DNA from: Bacteriovorax sp. BAL6_X
GTDB taxonomy: Bacteria > Bdellovibrionota > Bacteriovoracia > Bacteriovoracales > Bacteriovoracaceae
Reading direction: 5' to 3'
Assembly: GCF_000443995.1 (NCBI RefSeq)
Contig: NZ_AUMC01000010.1
Span: forward strand, 434,001 to 498,000
Length of the DNA: 64,000 bases
Shown here piece by piece: positions 1 to 8,183 of this stretch. The notes under the pieces are model-generated. The model was not told the origin of the DNA, did no database searches, and worked only from the letters and a program-made list of their open reading frames with translations. Numbering within the stretch: position 1 is the first letter of the stretch; each line of letters starts with the position of its first letter. A program made the translations under genes and the position numbers.

Positions 1-192
1 GTTTCCTCCGTTATCGACAGTTCCACTTAAAAGATAGCGGTTGTCTCCGGACTTAACAGCGTCAAGACCTCCTACCAACTCAGCAGAGTTTGGAAGTAGG
101 TTAGCACCTGTATTTGATCCGCTAAGCTCACCACATGAAATGAGTAGTGAGCTTAGAATAAAAATTGAAATTATATTGGCGATATATTTCAC
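1..192 (-). CDS. Lipoprotein, 3' part beyond the window
   Basis: Partial gene, 64 residues visible. It starts with GTG at 190-192, preceded by a good ribosome binding site (GGAGAAGTT on the minus strand). The N-terminus is a lipoprotein signal peptide: Lys-3, a hydrophobic stretch, then lipobox LLISC with the lipidated Cys at residue 20, followed by Gly-Glu. The mature part seen so far is Gly/Asn/Ser-rich with no recognisable domain. It lies 21 bases downstream of the His-rich secreted protein gene on the same strand, so the two are probably co-transcribed and may share a metal-related envelope role; that role is inference from context only. Confidence 0.75.
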   Translation of the reverse strand, partial: MKYIANIISIFILSSLLISCGELSGSNTGANLLPNSAELVGGLDAVKSGDNRYLLSGTVDNGGN

Positions 193-213
193 AACTTCTC
201 CAAAGGCCTTTTA

Positions 214-837
214 TTAAAGTGAAGGCTCGTTTTCACCACTTAGTCTGTAGTGGCAGCTGAAGTCTGCTTCATGACCATGAGTGTGGCAAAGAACGTAGAT
301 TGTTTGAGTTTTACCTGTAATGTTGTAATTAATTTTTGTCCAAACATCAGCGCCGTGATCATGGTCATCTGCTTTTGCTAGGTGATGGTGACCATGGTCG
401 TGGTCGTGATCATCTTCAATGCTAAGCCATACTTTTACAGCTTCAACTTTTGAAAGGTCATTTCCTTTGCGACTTAATGTTTTTTCAAATTTAGAAAGCG
501 CACTTTGATTTGCTGCTTTTATATAGTCTAGAGTAATCTGTGCATCTTTATGTTTGTGATCATCACCTTGAGTGTATGATTCTTCATGACATGCGGCCAC
601 TGGGCCATGGTAGTGACAACCATAAGTGATATTGATGTCGTGCTCATTAAGGACACTAACAACAACTTCATGACCTTCTAATTCTGCATTCCAAGCGATG
701 ATTGAATCTGCTCCAACTTCAATTGAAGCTTCTGTGAGGGCAGTCTCAGTTGTTTCAATAATATTTAATCCATTAAGTTCTGATGCGTTTACATTAGTAA
801 TTAATAGTAGTGAGATTAGCATTGAGAATAGTTTCAT
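214..837 (-). CDS. Secreted histidine-rich protein, probable metal binding
   Basis: A 207-residue protein with a Sec signal peptide (residues 1-19, cleavage near NAS-E). The mature protein has a His/Asp-rich loop at about 143-161 (DHDHDHGHHH and DDHDHG) and two similar Cys/His motifs, CHYHG near 74-78 and CHTHGH near 184-189, plus CH at 83 and 195. This density of His, Asp and Cys fits a periplasmic zinc- or nickel-binding protein. It resembles the general style of ZrgA/DUF2796-type proteins, but membership cannot be shown by eye. It is divergent from a Fur-family regulator with a perfect palindrome between them, so metal-controlled expression is likely. The start is supported by GGAGAAA upstream. 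Confidence 0.8.
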   Translation of the reverse strand: MKLFSMLISLLLITNVNASELNGLNIIETTETALTEASIEVGADSIIAWNAELEGHEVVVSVLNEHDINITYGCHYHGPVAACHEESYTQGDDHKHKDAQITLDYIKAANQSALSKFEKTLSRKGNDLSKVEAVKVWLSIEDDHDHDHGHHHLAKADDHDHGADVWTKINYNITGKTQTIYVLCHTHGHEADFSCHYRLSGENEPSL

Positions 838-899
838 ATTTTCTCCGTGTTTTTAGCTAGTTATTAACTTTGGTGAACAATTTCTACCATTGTAGGGAT

Positions 900-924
900 C
901 TTATTGCAAGTAGTTTGCAATAAG
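900..924. promoter_or_regulatory. Perfect 25-bp palindrome, likely Fur-family operator
   Basis: Arms CTTATTGCAA (900-909) and TTGCAATAAG (915-924) are exact reverse complements separated by five bases. It sits in the divergent region between the His-rich protein and the Fur-family regulator. The core TTGCAA-N5-TTGCAA matches the form reported for the nickel-responsive Nur box of Streptomyces as I recall it. That suggests a Nur- or Zur-like metal operator controlling both genes; the metal is not determined by the sequence. Confidence 0.75.
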
Positions 925-1010
925 GTTGGAGTGAGATTGATACAATGTGTAAAATTGATTACAATGGATAGGCTATATAATGAAGTTTGAATATTTGAGA
1001 GATGTATATA

Positions 1011-1466
1011 ATGAGTAGAGTTCAGGACTTAATTGAAATTCTTAAATCCCGTGGCCTAAGAATTACCCAGGCCCGTCAGGGGGTTGCTGCTGTTCTTGTG
1101 GTAAGTGAAGAGCACCCGTTAACGCCTGAAGAAATCTTTCAATCAATTAAAAAGTCTGATGAGTTTCAATGTGACCAGGCCTCAGTTTATCGAACTCTCT
1201 CTTCTTTTGAGGAGTTGGGAATAGTTAAAAAAAGTATCTTTCAAGGTGAGGCCGCAAGGTACTCTCTTTGCGGATGTGCCGAACATGGGGATGATCATGA
1301 TCACCACCACCATCACGAACATTATTTTAAATGTAATAGGTGTAATAAGATTGAGCCTCTTGATGGCTGCTTTCTTTCAAAAAAAGAAGAGGAGTTGAAG
1401 AAGGCCGGTTACACTGGACTTAAACATCATATTGAAATAACGGGAATTTGTCCTAGTTGCTCTTAG
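1011..1466 (+). CDS. Fur-family metalloregulator (Zur/Nur-like) with His-rich insert
   Basis: A 151-residue Fur-family repressor. It has the N-terminal winged helix (LKSRGLRITQAR, then QASVYRTLSSFEELGIV) and a dimerisation domain with two CxxC pairs, CNRC (108-111) and CPSC (147-150), the usual structural zinc site. The family's short HHDH metal loop is expanded here into a His/Asp run (about 92-104). An in-frame ATG at 1002 directly abuts GAGAG, whereas the ATG at 1011 lies nine bases from it, so 1011 is preferred. The gene is divergent from a His-rich secreted protein and next to a palindrome, so it probably controls that operon and itself. Zinc or nickel is likelier than iron (inference). 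Confidence 0.88.
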   Translation: MSRVQDLIEILKSRGLRITQARQGVAAVLVVSEEHPLTPEEIFQSIKKSDEFQCDQASVYRTLSSFEELGIVKKSIFQGEAARYSLCGCAEHGDDHDHHHHHEHYFKCNRCNKIEPLDGCFLSKKEEELKKAGYTGLKHHIEITGICPSCS

Positions 1467-1475
1467 GAAATAAAA

Positions 1476-1500
1476 AAGCCTCCGTAGTGGAGGCTTTCTT
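1476..1500. terminator. Bidirectional intrinsic terminator
   Basis: Stem AAGCCTCC / GGAGGCTT with a five-base loop, T-rich on the plus side and a T run on the minus side. It lies between the convergent fur-family gene and ileS and can serve both. Confidence 0.85.
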
Positions 1501-1511
1501 TTATATGCTGA

Positions 1512-4500
1512 TTAAGCTTTCGTAATTGTCATTTTAAGATTCTCATCATCAACCTTAAATTCATGATCTAAAGTCTCACTGCTAACATTTAGTGAGTTAG
1601 CAAGAGTTTCTTTTGTGATGTAATCAGTGTGAGTTTCAATTGCTTTTGCAAGAAGTTCTGTAGCAGCAAAGCTAACTTCGATACGATCTTCAACATTGAA
1701 ACCAGAATCCTTTCTTGTTCTTTGGATTCTATTAACAACCTCACGAGCAAGACCCTCAAGGATCAGATCCTCTGAAAGATTTGTGTCGATATCAATTGAG
1801 ATATAACGATTAGATAGGGCCTGTGTTCCTTCTTTCGCTTCTCTAAAGATTAGAATATCAGACGGTGCAAAAGTTTCACCTGCAAGCTCAAGGCTTCCTT
1901 TTTCTTCTAATTCACTAAGTTCGGCCGCACCAAGCTTTGAGATCATTCCCATAAACTTACCAAATTCTTTTCCAAGACGTTTTCCTAGAACTGGTGAGTT
2001 TGGTTTCGCGTAGAGCTTGATGTAATTATCTTCATCAGTTGTGTACTCAACAGATTTAACGTTAAGTTCTGATTGAATATAGCTTTCAAGTTTTTTGATT
2101 TCATCAAGGAGCGCTTGGTCTTTGTGAATAACACTTAGACGAGCAAGTGGTGTCTTAACCTTGATTTGTACTTGATTACGCTTTTGACGTCCAAGTAAGA
2201 TAATCTGTTGCATTCTATCAACTGCATCTTCTAGTACAGAGTTCTTTAGTTCTGTGTTTGCAACAGGGTAGTCACATAGGTGAACTGAAAGAGTTTCTTC
2301 GCTTGAATCAAATTTCTTAAGTTCAGCGAAGATATGCTCTGATAGGAATGGCGCAAATGGTGCCATGGCAATTGTTACTTCTTTTAGCGTTGTATATAAA
2401 GTTGTGTAAGCTTGCTTCTTGTCCGTTGTTAGTCCTTCTCCCCAAAAACGAGAACGGTTTAAACGAATATACCAATTTGTAAGATCTTCAATGAAGTTAA
2501 AAAGCGCTGGGACAACATTGTACAGTTGGTACTGTGCCATTTCCGCTTCAATATTCTCTTTTAGTGTTTGTAGCTTTGAGATAACCCAGTTGTCAGTGAT
2601 GTTGTCACCACTTTCTGCGTGCTCGTTAAAATTCCACCCATCAATTGATGCATATGTTTGGAAGAATTTAAAAGAGTTTTGCCATGGCAGTAGGGCACGA
2701 CGAACCATGTCCTTAACACCTGCATCGGTAAAGCGTTGTTCTTCACCTTTAACGAGACCTGAGTTGATTAGGTATAGTCTTAGAGCGTCTGAACCGAATT
2801 CTTCCATTAGCTCATCTGGAGCTGTGAAGTTTCTTAGAGACTTACTCATTTTCTTCCCATCTTCAGCAAGAACTAAACCGTTAACGATAACGTTCTTGAA
2901 AGCTGGCTTATCAAATAGGGCAGTTGAAAGAATTGTTAGTGTGTAGAACCAACCACGAGTTTGATCAAGTCCTTCAGCAATGAACTCAGCAGGGAATCCA
3001 TTTTCAAACATTTCTTTATTATCAAATGGGTAGTGAAGTTGTGCGTATGGCATTGAACCAGACTCAAACCAACAGTCGAAAACATCTGGGATACGCTTAT
3101 ACGTTCCTTCTTCACCTTCGATTGTAAATGTTACTTCATCAGTGAACTCACGGTGAAGATCTGTAAGTTCAACACCTGAAAGATCTTTTAGCTCTTCAAT
3201 TGAACCAAGGCACTTCATGCTTCCTGTTTCATCGTTGATCCAAACTGGAAGTGGAGTTCCCCAAACACGAGTACGAGAAACGGCCCAGTCACGAGCGTTC
3301 TCTAACCACTTACCAAAGCGACCTGCTTTGATATGTCCCGGTACCCAGTGAATTTCTTTGTTATTAGCTACAAGTTTGTCCACGATCTCTTCTACTTTTA
3401 CATACCACTGAGGGATTGTGCGATAGATGAGTGGAGTTCCTGAGCGGTAGCAGAATGGGTAGCTGTGCACGAGGTTTCCGTGATCGTATAACTTTGTATT
3501 ATCTTTTAATGCTTTAATGATTTCTTTATCAGCGTCTTTTACATACTTTCCTGCGTATGCTGGAACTTCCTTTGTGAATTGGCCAGCATCATCGATTGGG
3601 CAAACTTCGGCCATCATACCAGCTTCTTTACAGATTCTATTATCGTCTTCACCAAACGCTGGTGCTTGGTGAACAATACCTGTCCCACTATCAGTTGTTA
3701 CGTAGTCGTCATTAAAGATTGTAAACGCACCTTCTGCTTTAAGATTAGCGAAGAAGTCAAAGAGTGGCTCATAAGTAAGACCGAGAAGCTCAGTTCCTTT
3801 AAAAGACTCACCAACAACTTCAAGGTTACGCTTCTTAGCGAATGCCTCAACTCTAGCTTCAGCAAAGATAATTGTGACACCACGATCGTTGTCTTTTACG
3901 CGTACGTAGTCGATATCTGGGCCAACACAAAGAGCAAGGTTTGAAGGAAGAGTCCATGGAGTTGTTGTCCATGCTGCAACATAATCAGCACCTGCTTTTG
4001 CGGGATCATCTAATTTAAAAAGAACTGTGATGGCCGGATCTTGCACATCACGGTAATCAAGACCTGCTTCAAAATTTGAAAGTCCTGTACCAAGGCCTGT
4101 TGAGTAAGGAACAACTTTTGTTCCCTTATAAACCATGTCCTTATCCCAAAGAGACTTAAATACCCACCAACATGATTCCATGAAAGTTGGGTCCATTGTC
4201 TTATAGTCATTGTCGAAATCAACCCAACGTCCAAGTCGAGTAACTGTTTTACGCCACTCCGCTGTGTAGCGATCAACAATCGAGCGACATTCTTGGTTGT
4301 AACCAGCAACACCAAGTTTCTCTAGTGCTTCGTGTGCTGTCATTTCAAGCTTCTTATTAATTTCTTGCTCAATCGGAAGGCCGTGCGTATCCCATCCAAA
4401 TCTTCTTTGAACGTAGCGGCCTTTCATTGTCCAATATCTTGGAACGATATCCTTTAAAGTTCCCGCAAGTAGGTGACCGTGGTGAGGAAGGCCTGTGGCA

Positions 4501-4643
4501 AATGGAGGGCCATCATAGAAAATATATGGCTCTTTCTCTTTTGTTTGTTCTAGTGATTTTTGGAAGATTTCATTCTCTTCCCAAAATTTTAAGACTTCAT
4601 GTTCTGTGTTAACAAAAGAAAATTGTCCGTTATCCTGACTCAT
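1512..4643 (-). CDS. ileS: Isoleucyl-tRNA synthetase
   Basis: Class I aminoacyl-tRNA synthetase that charges tRNA-Ile in the cytoplasm. The first signature is HHGH (residues about 54-57, in PHHGHLLAGTLKDI) and the second is KMSKS near residue 597. At about 1,043 residues, with a long C-terminal region, it fits the IleRS type 2 ('eukaryotic-like') group, many members of which are naturally less sensitive to mupirocin; that property is family knowledge and is not shown here. The HxGH order is canonical, not the altered GxHH form. The reading frame is open 20 codons further upstream, but MSQDN at 4643 matches the usual N-terminus and has AAGG upstream, so it is the chosen start. Confidence 0.96.
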   Translation of the reverse strand: MSQDNGQFSFVNTEHEVLKFWEENEIFQKSLEQTKEKEPYIFYDGPPFATGLPHHGHLLAGTLKDIVPRYWTMKGRYVQRRFGWDTHGLPIEQEINKKLEMTAHEALEKLGVAGYNQECRSIVDRYTAEWRKTVTRLGRWVDFDNDYKTMDPTFMESCWWVFKSLWDKDMVYKGTKVVPYSTGLGTGLSNFEAGLDYRDVQDPAITVLFKLDDPAKAGADYVAAWTTTPWTLPSNLALCVGPDIDYVRVKDNDRGVTIIFAEARVEAFAKKRNLEVVGESFKGTELLGLTYEPLFDFFANLKAEGAFTIFNDDYVTTDSGTGIVHQAPAFGEDDNRICKEAGMMAEVCPIDDAGQFTKEVPAYAGKYVKDADKEIIKALKDNTKLYDHGNLVHSYPFCYRSGTPLIYRTIPQWYVKVEEIVDKLVANNKEIHWVPGHIKAGRFGKWLENARDWAVSRTRVWGTPLPVWINDETGSMKCLGSIEELKDLSGVELTDLHREFTDEVTFTIEGEEGTYKRIPDVFDCWFESGSMPYAQLHYPFDNKEMFENGFPAEFIAEGLDQTRGWFYTLTILSTALFDKPAFKNVIVNGLVLAEDGKKMSKSLRNFTAPDELMEEFGSDALRLYLINSGLVKGEEQRFTDAGVKDMVRRALLPWQNSFKFFQTYASIDGWNFNEHAESGDNITDNWVISKLQTLKENIEAEMAQYQLYNVVPALFNFIEDLTNWYIRLNRSRFWGEGLTTDKKQAYTTLYTTLKEVTIAMAPFAPFLSEHIFAELKKFDSSEETLSVHLCDYPVANTELKNSVLEDAVDRMQQIILLGRQKRNQVQIKVKTPLARLSVIHKDQALLDEIKKLESYIQSELNVKSVEYTTDEDNYIKLYAKPNSPVLGKRLGKEFGKFMGMISKLGAAELSELEEKGSLELAGETFAPSDILIFREAKEGTQALSNRYISIDIDTNLSEDLILEGLAREVVNRIQRTRKDSGFNVEDRIEVSFAATELLAKAIETHTDYITKETLANSLNVSSETLDHEFKVDDENLKMTITKA

Positions 4644-4789
4644 CGTATCAACCTTGTCTGTTATAGTTTTGTGTAAATTAATATTTGGCCCAAAATTTAT
4701 CACGAAACCTATGATTTTGACAGTTTGGATAGGGCATAAAGTGCCGAAAAAGTCTCAATTTCTTACAGATTTAGGGCCAGTGGCCGAAA

Positions 4790-6244
4790 TTGTCGATAAA
4801 GTTCATGATGCTACGTATTTTATTGATTTTAACTATTACACTTTCAACCCTCGCTGGGCCTTCAGATCTTGAAACTAAGTTCAAGGATGATAGAAAGTCC
4901 CTAATTAGGTGGGATCAAATTAAGGCCAAGAAATGGTTAGACTTTGATGAGTGGAAAGAAGAGCTACGCTTTAAGGAAAGTTACCCTTTATGGCGTGACC
5001 TTGAAAAAATCTCGGGCATTGATGAAGAAATAGGTCGTGTCATAAAATGCGTAGGTGAGTGTACTCTTTTTAGAGCTCTTGGGAATAACCAAGTTGGATA
5101 CCGATCACTTATAAAAGAAAATGATGATATTGAAACAGGAGTTGATAGCTATCTTTGGCTTATGCTCTTTGACGGTACCCTTATTCGCATGGCCCCTGAA
5201 AGCTCAATTTCACTTAAAGAAATGAATGTTCTAAAAAAAGAAGTTTTTTTCAATATTCGAATGAATGTCGGAAATATTCTTCTAATCTCACGCTCAAAAG
5301 AAAAACTTGCGGATCTCGAACAAAGAGATACAGATGCAGTTTTCTTTCCATTACCTATTAATAAAACGAATCCTGTCGTATTTGATAAAAATGTTTCAAT
5401 GAACGAATATCTTTTTAAAGATGGACTACGTTATAAGTCTCGTGCTCGCTTCATTAATGAGGCCATTGAAAAGAATAACAAGAGTGTTGTGAGAAAGAGT
5501 CGATTCTTTATTCAGTCGCCACTTTATTCTTTTGAGGCCTACGCTCCATCATTTGAAACATATGTTTCAATAGGTGGTGATAGCTACCTAAAGTTTAGAG
5601 ATGAAGAGCAACTTGGTTATAAGAATGAATTCGCAACGACTCCTAAAGTAAATCTACGCGGCTATGAAAATGATAGTTTTGAAGATCTAGAATATGGAAG
5701 CTGGTATAAGTTCTCATTCATTAATCGCAATATGTTTGTCACTAAAGACACTGAAGTTTTAAGTCAAAATGAATTATTTACTAAGCGTATTTATGGGATT
5801 TACTACACTCGTGAAATCTTTTTGGAGCGCTACGGAAAGCCTCTATTTGCTGAAGGTAATGAAGTTCAGCTTGCAAGAAATTTTGGCCTAAGACTGTGGA
5901 GTAAAGAAGAGCTTAAGAAGCGTCTCGATTTTTTATGGACTAACGTCAGGGAAGTTGAAACGACTAATCTCGCTATTGCTGATCGCTATCGAAAATCTGT
6001 CTTAAGTCGTGCCAATCGTCGCGATAAAGAGGTCTTACGAAAAGATTTTTACACGAAGGCGCAAGAAAGTTACTATAAAGTTGGTGCGATGGAGAATGCG
6101 AGAAGTTATTTTCCAAAGCTTAATTCTGAAAAACAAGAACTATGGAAGAAGTTAAATGGTATCTACACTGAAATTTATCCTGGCCTCAGGAAGTCCACGT
6201 CGCAAGGAACTACTCTCTTGGATGAAAGTTCCGATTCAAATTAA
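4790..6244 (+). CDS. Exported FecR-domain-like protein
   Basis: A 484-residue protein with an N-terminal signal sequence (MMLRILLILTITLSTLAG). Residues about 85-165 have the FecR-domain pattern: a VIKCVGECTLFR opening, an ENDDIETGVDSYLWLML block, then a DGTLIRMAPESSI turn. FecR domains often sit in the periplasm and sense or bind ligands. The remainder is charged and has no recognisable fold. The start could be the ATG at 4790 or the paired Met codons at 4805; the Shine-Dalgarno sequence is weak in both cases. Its 3' end overlaps maf by 89 bases, so the two are probably expressed together. Confidence 0.7.
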   Translation: MSIKFMMLRILLILTITLSTLAGPSDLETKFKDDRKSLIRWDQIKAKKWLDFDEWKEELRFKESYPLWRDLEKISGIDEEIGRVIKCVGECTLFRALGNNQVGYRSLIKENDDIETGVDSYLWLMLFDGTLIRMAPESSISLKEMNVLKKEVFFNIRMNVGNILLISRSKEKLADLEQRDTDAVFFPLPINKTNPVVFDKNVSMNEYLFKDGLRYKSRARFINEAIEKNNKSVVRKSRFFIQSPLYSFEAYAPSFETYVSIGGDSYLKFRDEEQLGYKNEFATTPKVNLRGYENDSFEDLEYGSWYKFSFINRNMFVTKDTEVLSQNELFTKRIYGIYYTREIFLERYGKPLFAEGNEVQLARNFGLRLWSKEELKKRLDFLWTNVREVETTNLAIADRYRKSVLSRANRRDKEVLRKDFYTKAQESYYKVGAMENARSYFPKLNSEKQELWKKLNGIYTEIYPGLRKSTSQGTTLLDESSDSN

Positions 6245-6776
6245 ACCATCTGATGTTGAAGAAATAACAACGAAAGTACATCCTAAAGATATTGTTGAAG
6301 AGTTGGCCGAGCTAAAAGGGCGAGACATCTTTTCACAAGAGTTTCCCAAAGATGACAATGTCTTTGTTGTCGCTTCTGACACTCTTGTGGCCCTTGGTGA
6401 TAAGGTTTTAGGAAAACCAAATGATCGAGAGCATGCAAGGCAGATGTTATTAGAGTTGTCTGGGAAAGAGCATGATGTTTTCACTGCTGTTTATATGGCA
6501 TGCGGTGATAAAGAATATACTTTTTCTAGATGCTCAAAAGTTAAATTTACAGATATCTCACCGGAGATCTTAGATCTCTATCTTGAAAGTGATGAGGCAC
6601 TCGATAAGGCCGGATCATATGGAATTCAAGGACAGGGCCTTCTCTTTGTTGAACATATGAGTGGCTCATATTCAAATGTTGTCGGTTTTCCTCTTGCTGA
6701 CTTTATTGCTGAGATGAAAGCCTTTCTTGATGAGATGGGTCTTGATAGCAAGAATTGGAGAGAGTTATTCGTATAA
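6156..6776 (+). CDS. maf: Maf-type nucleoside triphosphate pyrophosphatase
   Basis: A 206-residue Maf/HAM1-fold protein that hydrolyses non-canonical or excess NTPs to NMP and pyrophosphate. Family signatures are all present: ASGSPRRKELL at 10-20, the catalytic-Asp segment ASDTLVALGDKVLGKP near 72-87, and DKAGSYGIQGQG near 150-161. The YhdE (dTTP/UTP) subfamily is likeliest, but substrate is not certain. The N-terminal motif requires a start near 6156, placing the first 89 bases inside the upstream FecR-like gene in another frame, an unusually long overlap. The next gene overlaps its 3' end in turn. Confidence 0.92.
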   Translation: MVSTLKFILASGSPRRKELLSWMKVPIQIKPSDVEEITTKVHPKDIVEELAELKGRDIFSQEFPKDDNVFVVASDTLVALGDKVLGKPNDREHARQMLLELSGKEHDVFTAVYMACGDKEYTFSRCSKVKFTDISPEILDLYLESDEALDKAGSYGIQGQGLLFVEHMSGSYSNVVGFPLADFIAEMKAFLDEMGLDSKNWRELFV

Positions 6777-7123
6777 GTGATTTTCTACATTCAAAAAAAT
6801 TAAACTTCACTACTATTTCAAGTTGTGAAGAAGAATTGGTTTTGGAGGTTGAAGTCTGGGCGAAGCCTGGTGCAAAAGTTGAAAAGGTAAGTGTTGCTGA
6901 AACTGGACAACTTATTGTCAGCACTCAATCACCACCAGAGGATGGTAAGGCCAACGCCGGTATTGTAAAGCTTGTTGCAAAGAGATTTGGCGTAGCGAAA
7001 AATCAGGTTCAACTTACCTTTGGGCTTCAATCGAAGTTTAAAAAAATGGCCATAAGCTTCGTCTTTGCGCATAATAAAGATAGTGAATATTACTTATCAA
7101 AGATAAAGAAGGCCCTAAATTGA
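6755..7123 (+). CDS. YggU/DUF167 family protein
   Basis: Small protein of the UPF0235 (YggU, DUF167) family, of unknown function. The diagnostic core is visible: KPGAKVEKV, then PPEDGKANAGIVKLVAKRFGV. The longest frame starts with TTG at 6755, overlapping maf by 22 bases and giving 122 residues. The family is usually near 95-100 residues, so an internal TTG at 6836 (after GAAGAAGAA) is an equally good start and would give about 95. It is the third gene of a compact run with maf and the gene downstream. Confidence 0.82.
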   Translation: MERVIRISDFLHSKKLNFTTISSCEEELVLEVEVWAKPGAKVEKVSVAETGQLIVSTQSPPEDGKANAGIVKLVAKRFGVAKNQVQLTFGLQSKFKKMAISFVFAHNKDSEYYLSKIKKALN

Positions 7124-7614
7124 AATCAGTTTTAATGACTCTTTTATTCATACCGACTCTGACTATTTATGCTCAAGCAGAAAAAGGTGAGACTCCATCT
7201 GAAAAAGAGATGAGTAAGGCCATGTACGCAAAAATCGAAGAGGTGAAGAATATCCCACCAAAGGATTATGTGACAAAAACTCAGGTCATCAGAAAGGAAA
7301 TTGATAAGTATGTTGAGCTTAAAAAAGGTGTTTGTTCTGGGGATTACTCGACATTTGTCTTAGATCATAAGGATATCGAATCGAGTCAGCATAAGTTAAC
7401 GAAGATAGAGAAAGATCTATGCTACCGAGAGCTAAGAGCTTTTCAGGTTACTTATATCAATAATTTATTCATTGCCAAAAAGAATTACCTAAACCATTTA
7501 CATGATGAAAGGCTAAAGAAATTAGAAGAGATACGCGAGGAAACTCTACGTAGCTTAAAAGCTACGTACGACAAGCAGCTAATTTCGCCTAAGCGAAACC
7601 GCAAGAGAAGATAA
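7120..7614 (+). CDS. Exported charged coiled-coil protein, unknown
   Basis: Begins with TTG overlapping the TGA stop of the yggU-like gene (TTGA), a typical translational coupling arrangement. The product is 164 residues with a signal peptide (MKSVLMTLLFIPTLTIYAQA) and a Lys/Glu-rich, predominantly helical mature region. It has two Cys, at about 72 and 101, that could form a disulphide, and a basic tail (SPKRNRKRR). I recognise no family. Probably periplasmic. Confidence 0.65.
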   Translation: MKSVLMTLLFIPTLTIYAQAEKGETPSEKEMSKAMYAKIEEVKNIPPKDYVTKTQVIRKEIDKYVELKKGVCSGDYSTFVLDHKDIESSQHKLTKIEKDLCYRELRAFQVTYINNLFIAKKNYLNHLHDERLKKLEEIREETLRSLKATYDKQLISPKRNRKRR

Positions 7615-7641
7615 GTAGGAAGAAAGCTGTAAGCTTATTTC

Positions 7642-7833
7642 TTATTCCGCGTCTTCTTGAGTTGCTGTTCTACCAAGAACTGCGCGAGTTGGTCTTAAGC
7701 TTCTCACTTTTAAAAGTGATTTTCTTGGCTTAAGTGAAGCTGACTTACGAAGAGTCTGCTGCTTAATTTGCCCAATTACGCTGTTGTTAGTATTAGACGA
7801 TAATTTTTCATTAGATGTTTCTTGTGATGACAT
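7642..7833 (-). CDS. Small basic protein, unknown
   Basis: A 63-residue Ser/Lys/Arg-rich protein with no signal peptide or membrane segment. Two ATGs are possible. The ATG at 7837-7839 touches AAGGAG directly, whereas the ATG at 7831-7833 lies six bases from it, so the second is chosen. The basic C-terminal half (KPRKSLLKVRSLRPTRAVLGR) could bind nucleic acid or membrane, but this is a guess. The gene is convergent with the preceding operon. An inverted repeat lies just upstream. Confidence 0.5.
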   Translation of the reverse strand: MSSQETSNEKLSSNTNNSVIGQIKQQTLRKSASLKPRKSLLKVRSLRPTRAVLGRTATQEDAE

Positions 7834-7839
7834 CTCCAT

Positions 7840-8183
7840 CTCCTTATTAAACGATTAAAGGTTAAAAAATCACTTACCTTAATCGTAATAAGATTCAAGA
7901 GACTCCAGAACTCAAATCCGATTAGGTAAGTAGTTCATCTACTCGTAGAAAAACTACTCTCAATGGTCACTCCGTGACAAAGTTTAATAACTTAAATATC
8001 TACTCGGCACAATCTCGCTAGAAATTAAGCCTTTCCAAATATTTTCCAATTATATCACGAGGTTAGAAATGGTGCAACACAGCTATCACTAAGGGATTTG
8101 GGCGTCAATGAAAATGCATTAACCACTTGTAATTACTAAATAGATAAGGCAAATTACTACTATATTAATTATAAGGATGGGCC
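7840..8183. other. Divergent intergenic region with hairpins
   Basis: 344 bases between the small minus-strand gene and the TRAP operon. It contains an imperfect inverted repeat (7851-7886; ACGATTAA-a-GGT against ACC-TTAATCGT) just upstream of the small gene, a perfect GTCAC-tcc-GTGAC hairpin near 7963-7975, and an AT-rich stretch before 8184. It must carry both promoters. I could not fix convincing -35/-10 pairs. Confidence 0.5.

Noticed and set aside
2419-2946. Long open frame opposite ileS on the plus strand.
   Set aside because: It is antisense to conserved synthetase motifs, has no recognisable protein features and follows the codon pattern of the real gene.
4717-4742. Sigma-70 promoter TTGACA for the FecR-like gene.
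   Set aside because: TTGACA is present, but no -10 hexamer lies at 16-18 bases; the nearest AT-rich hexamers are 12-14 bases away.
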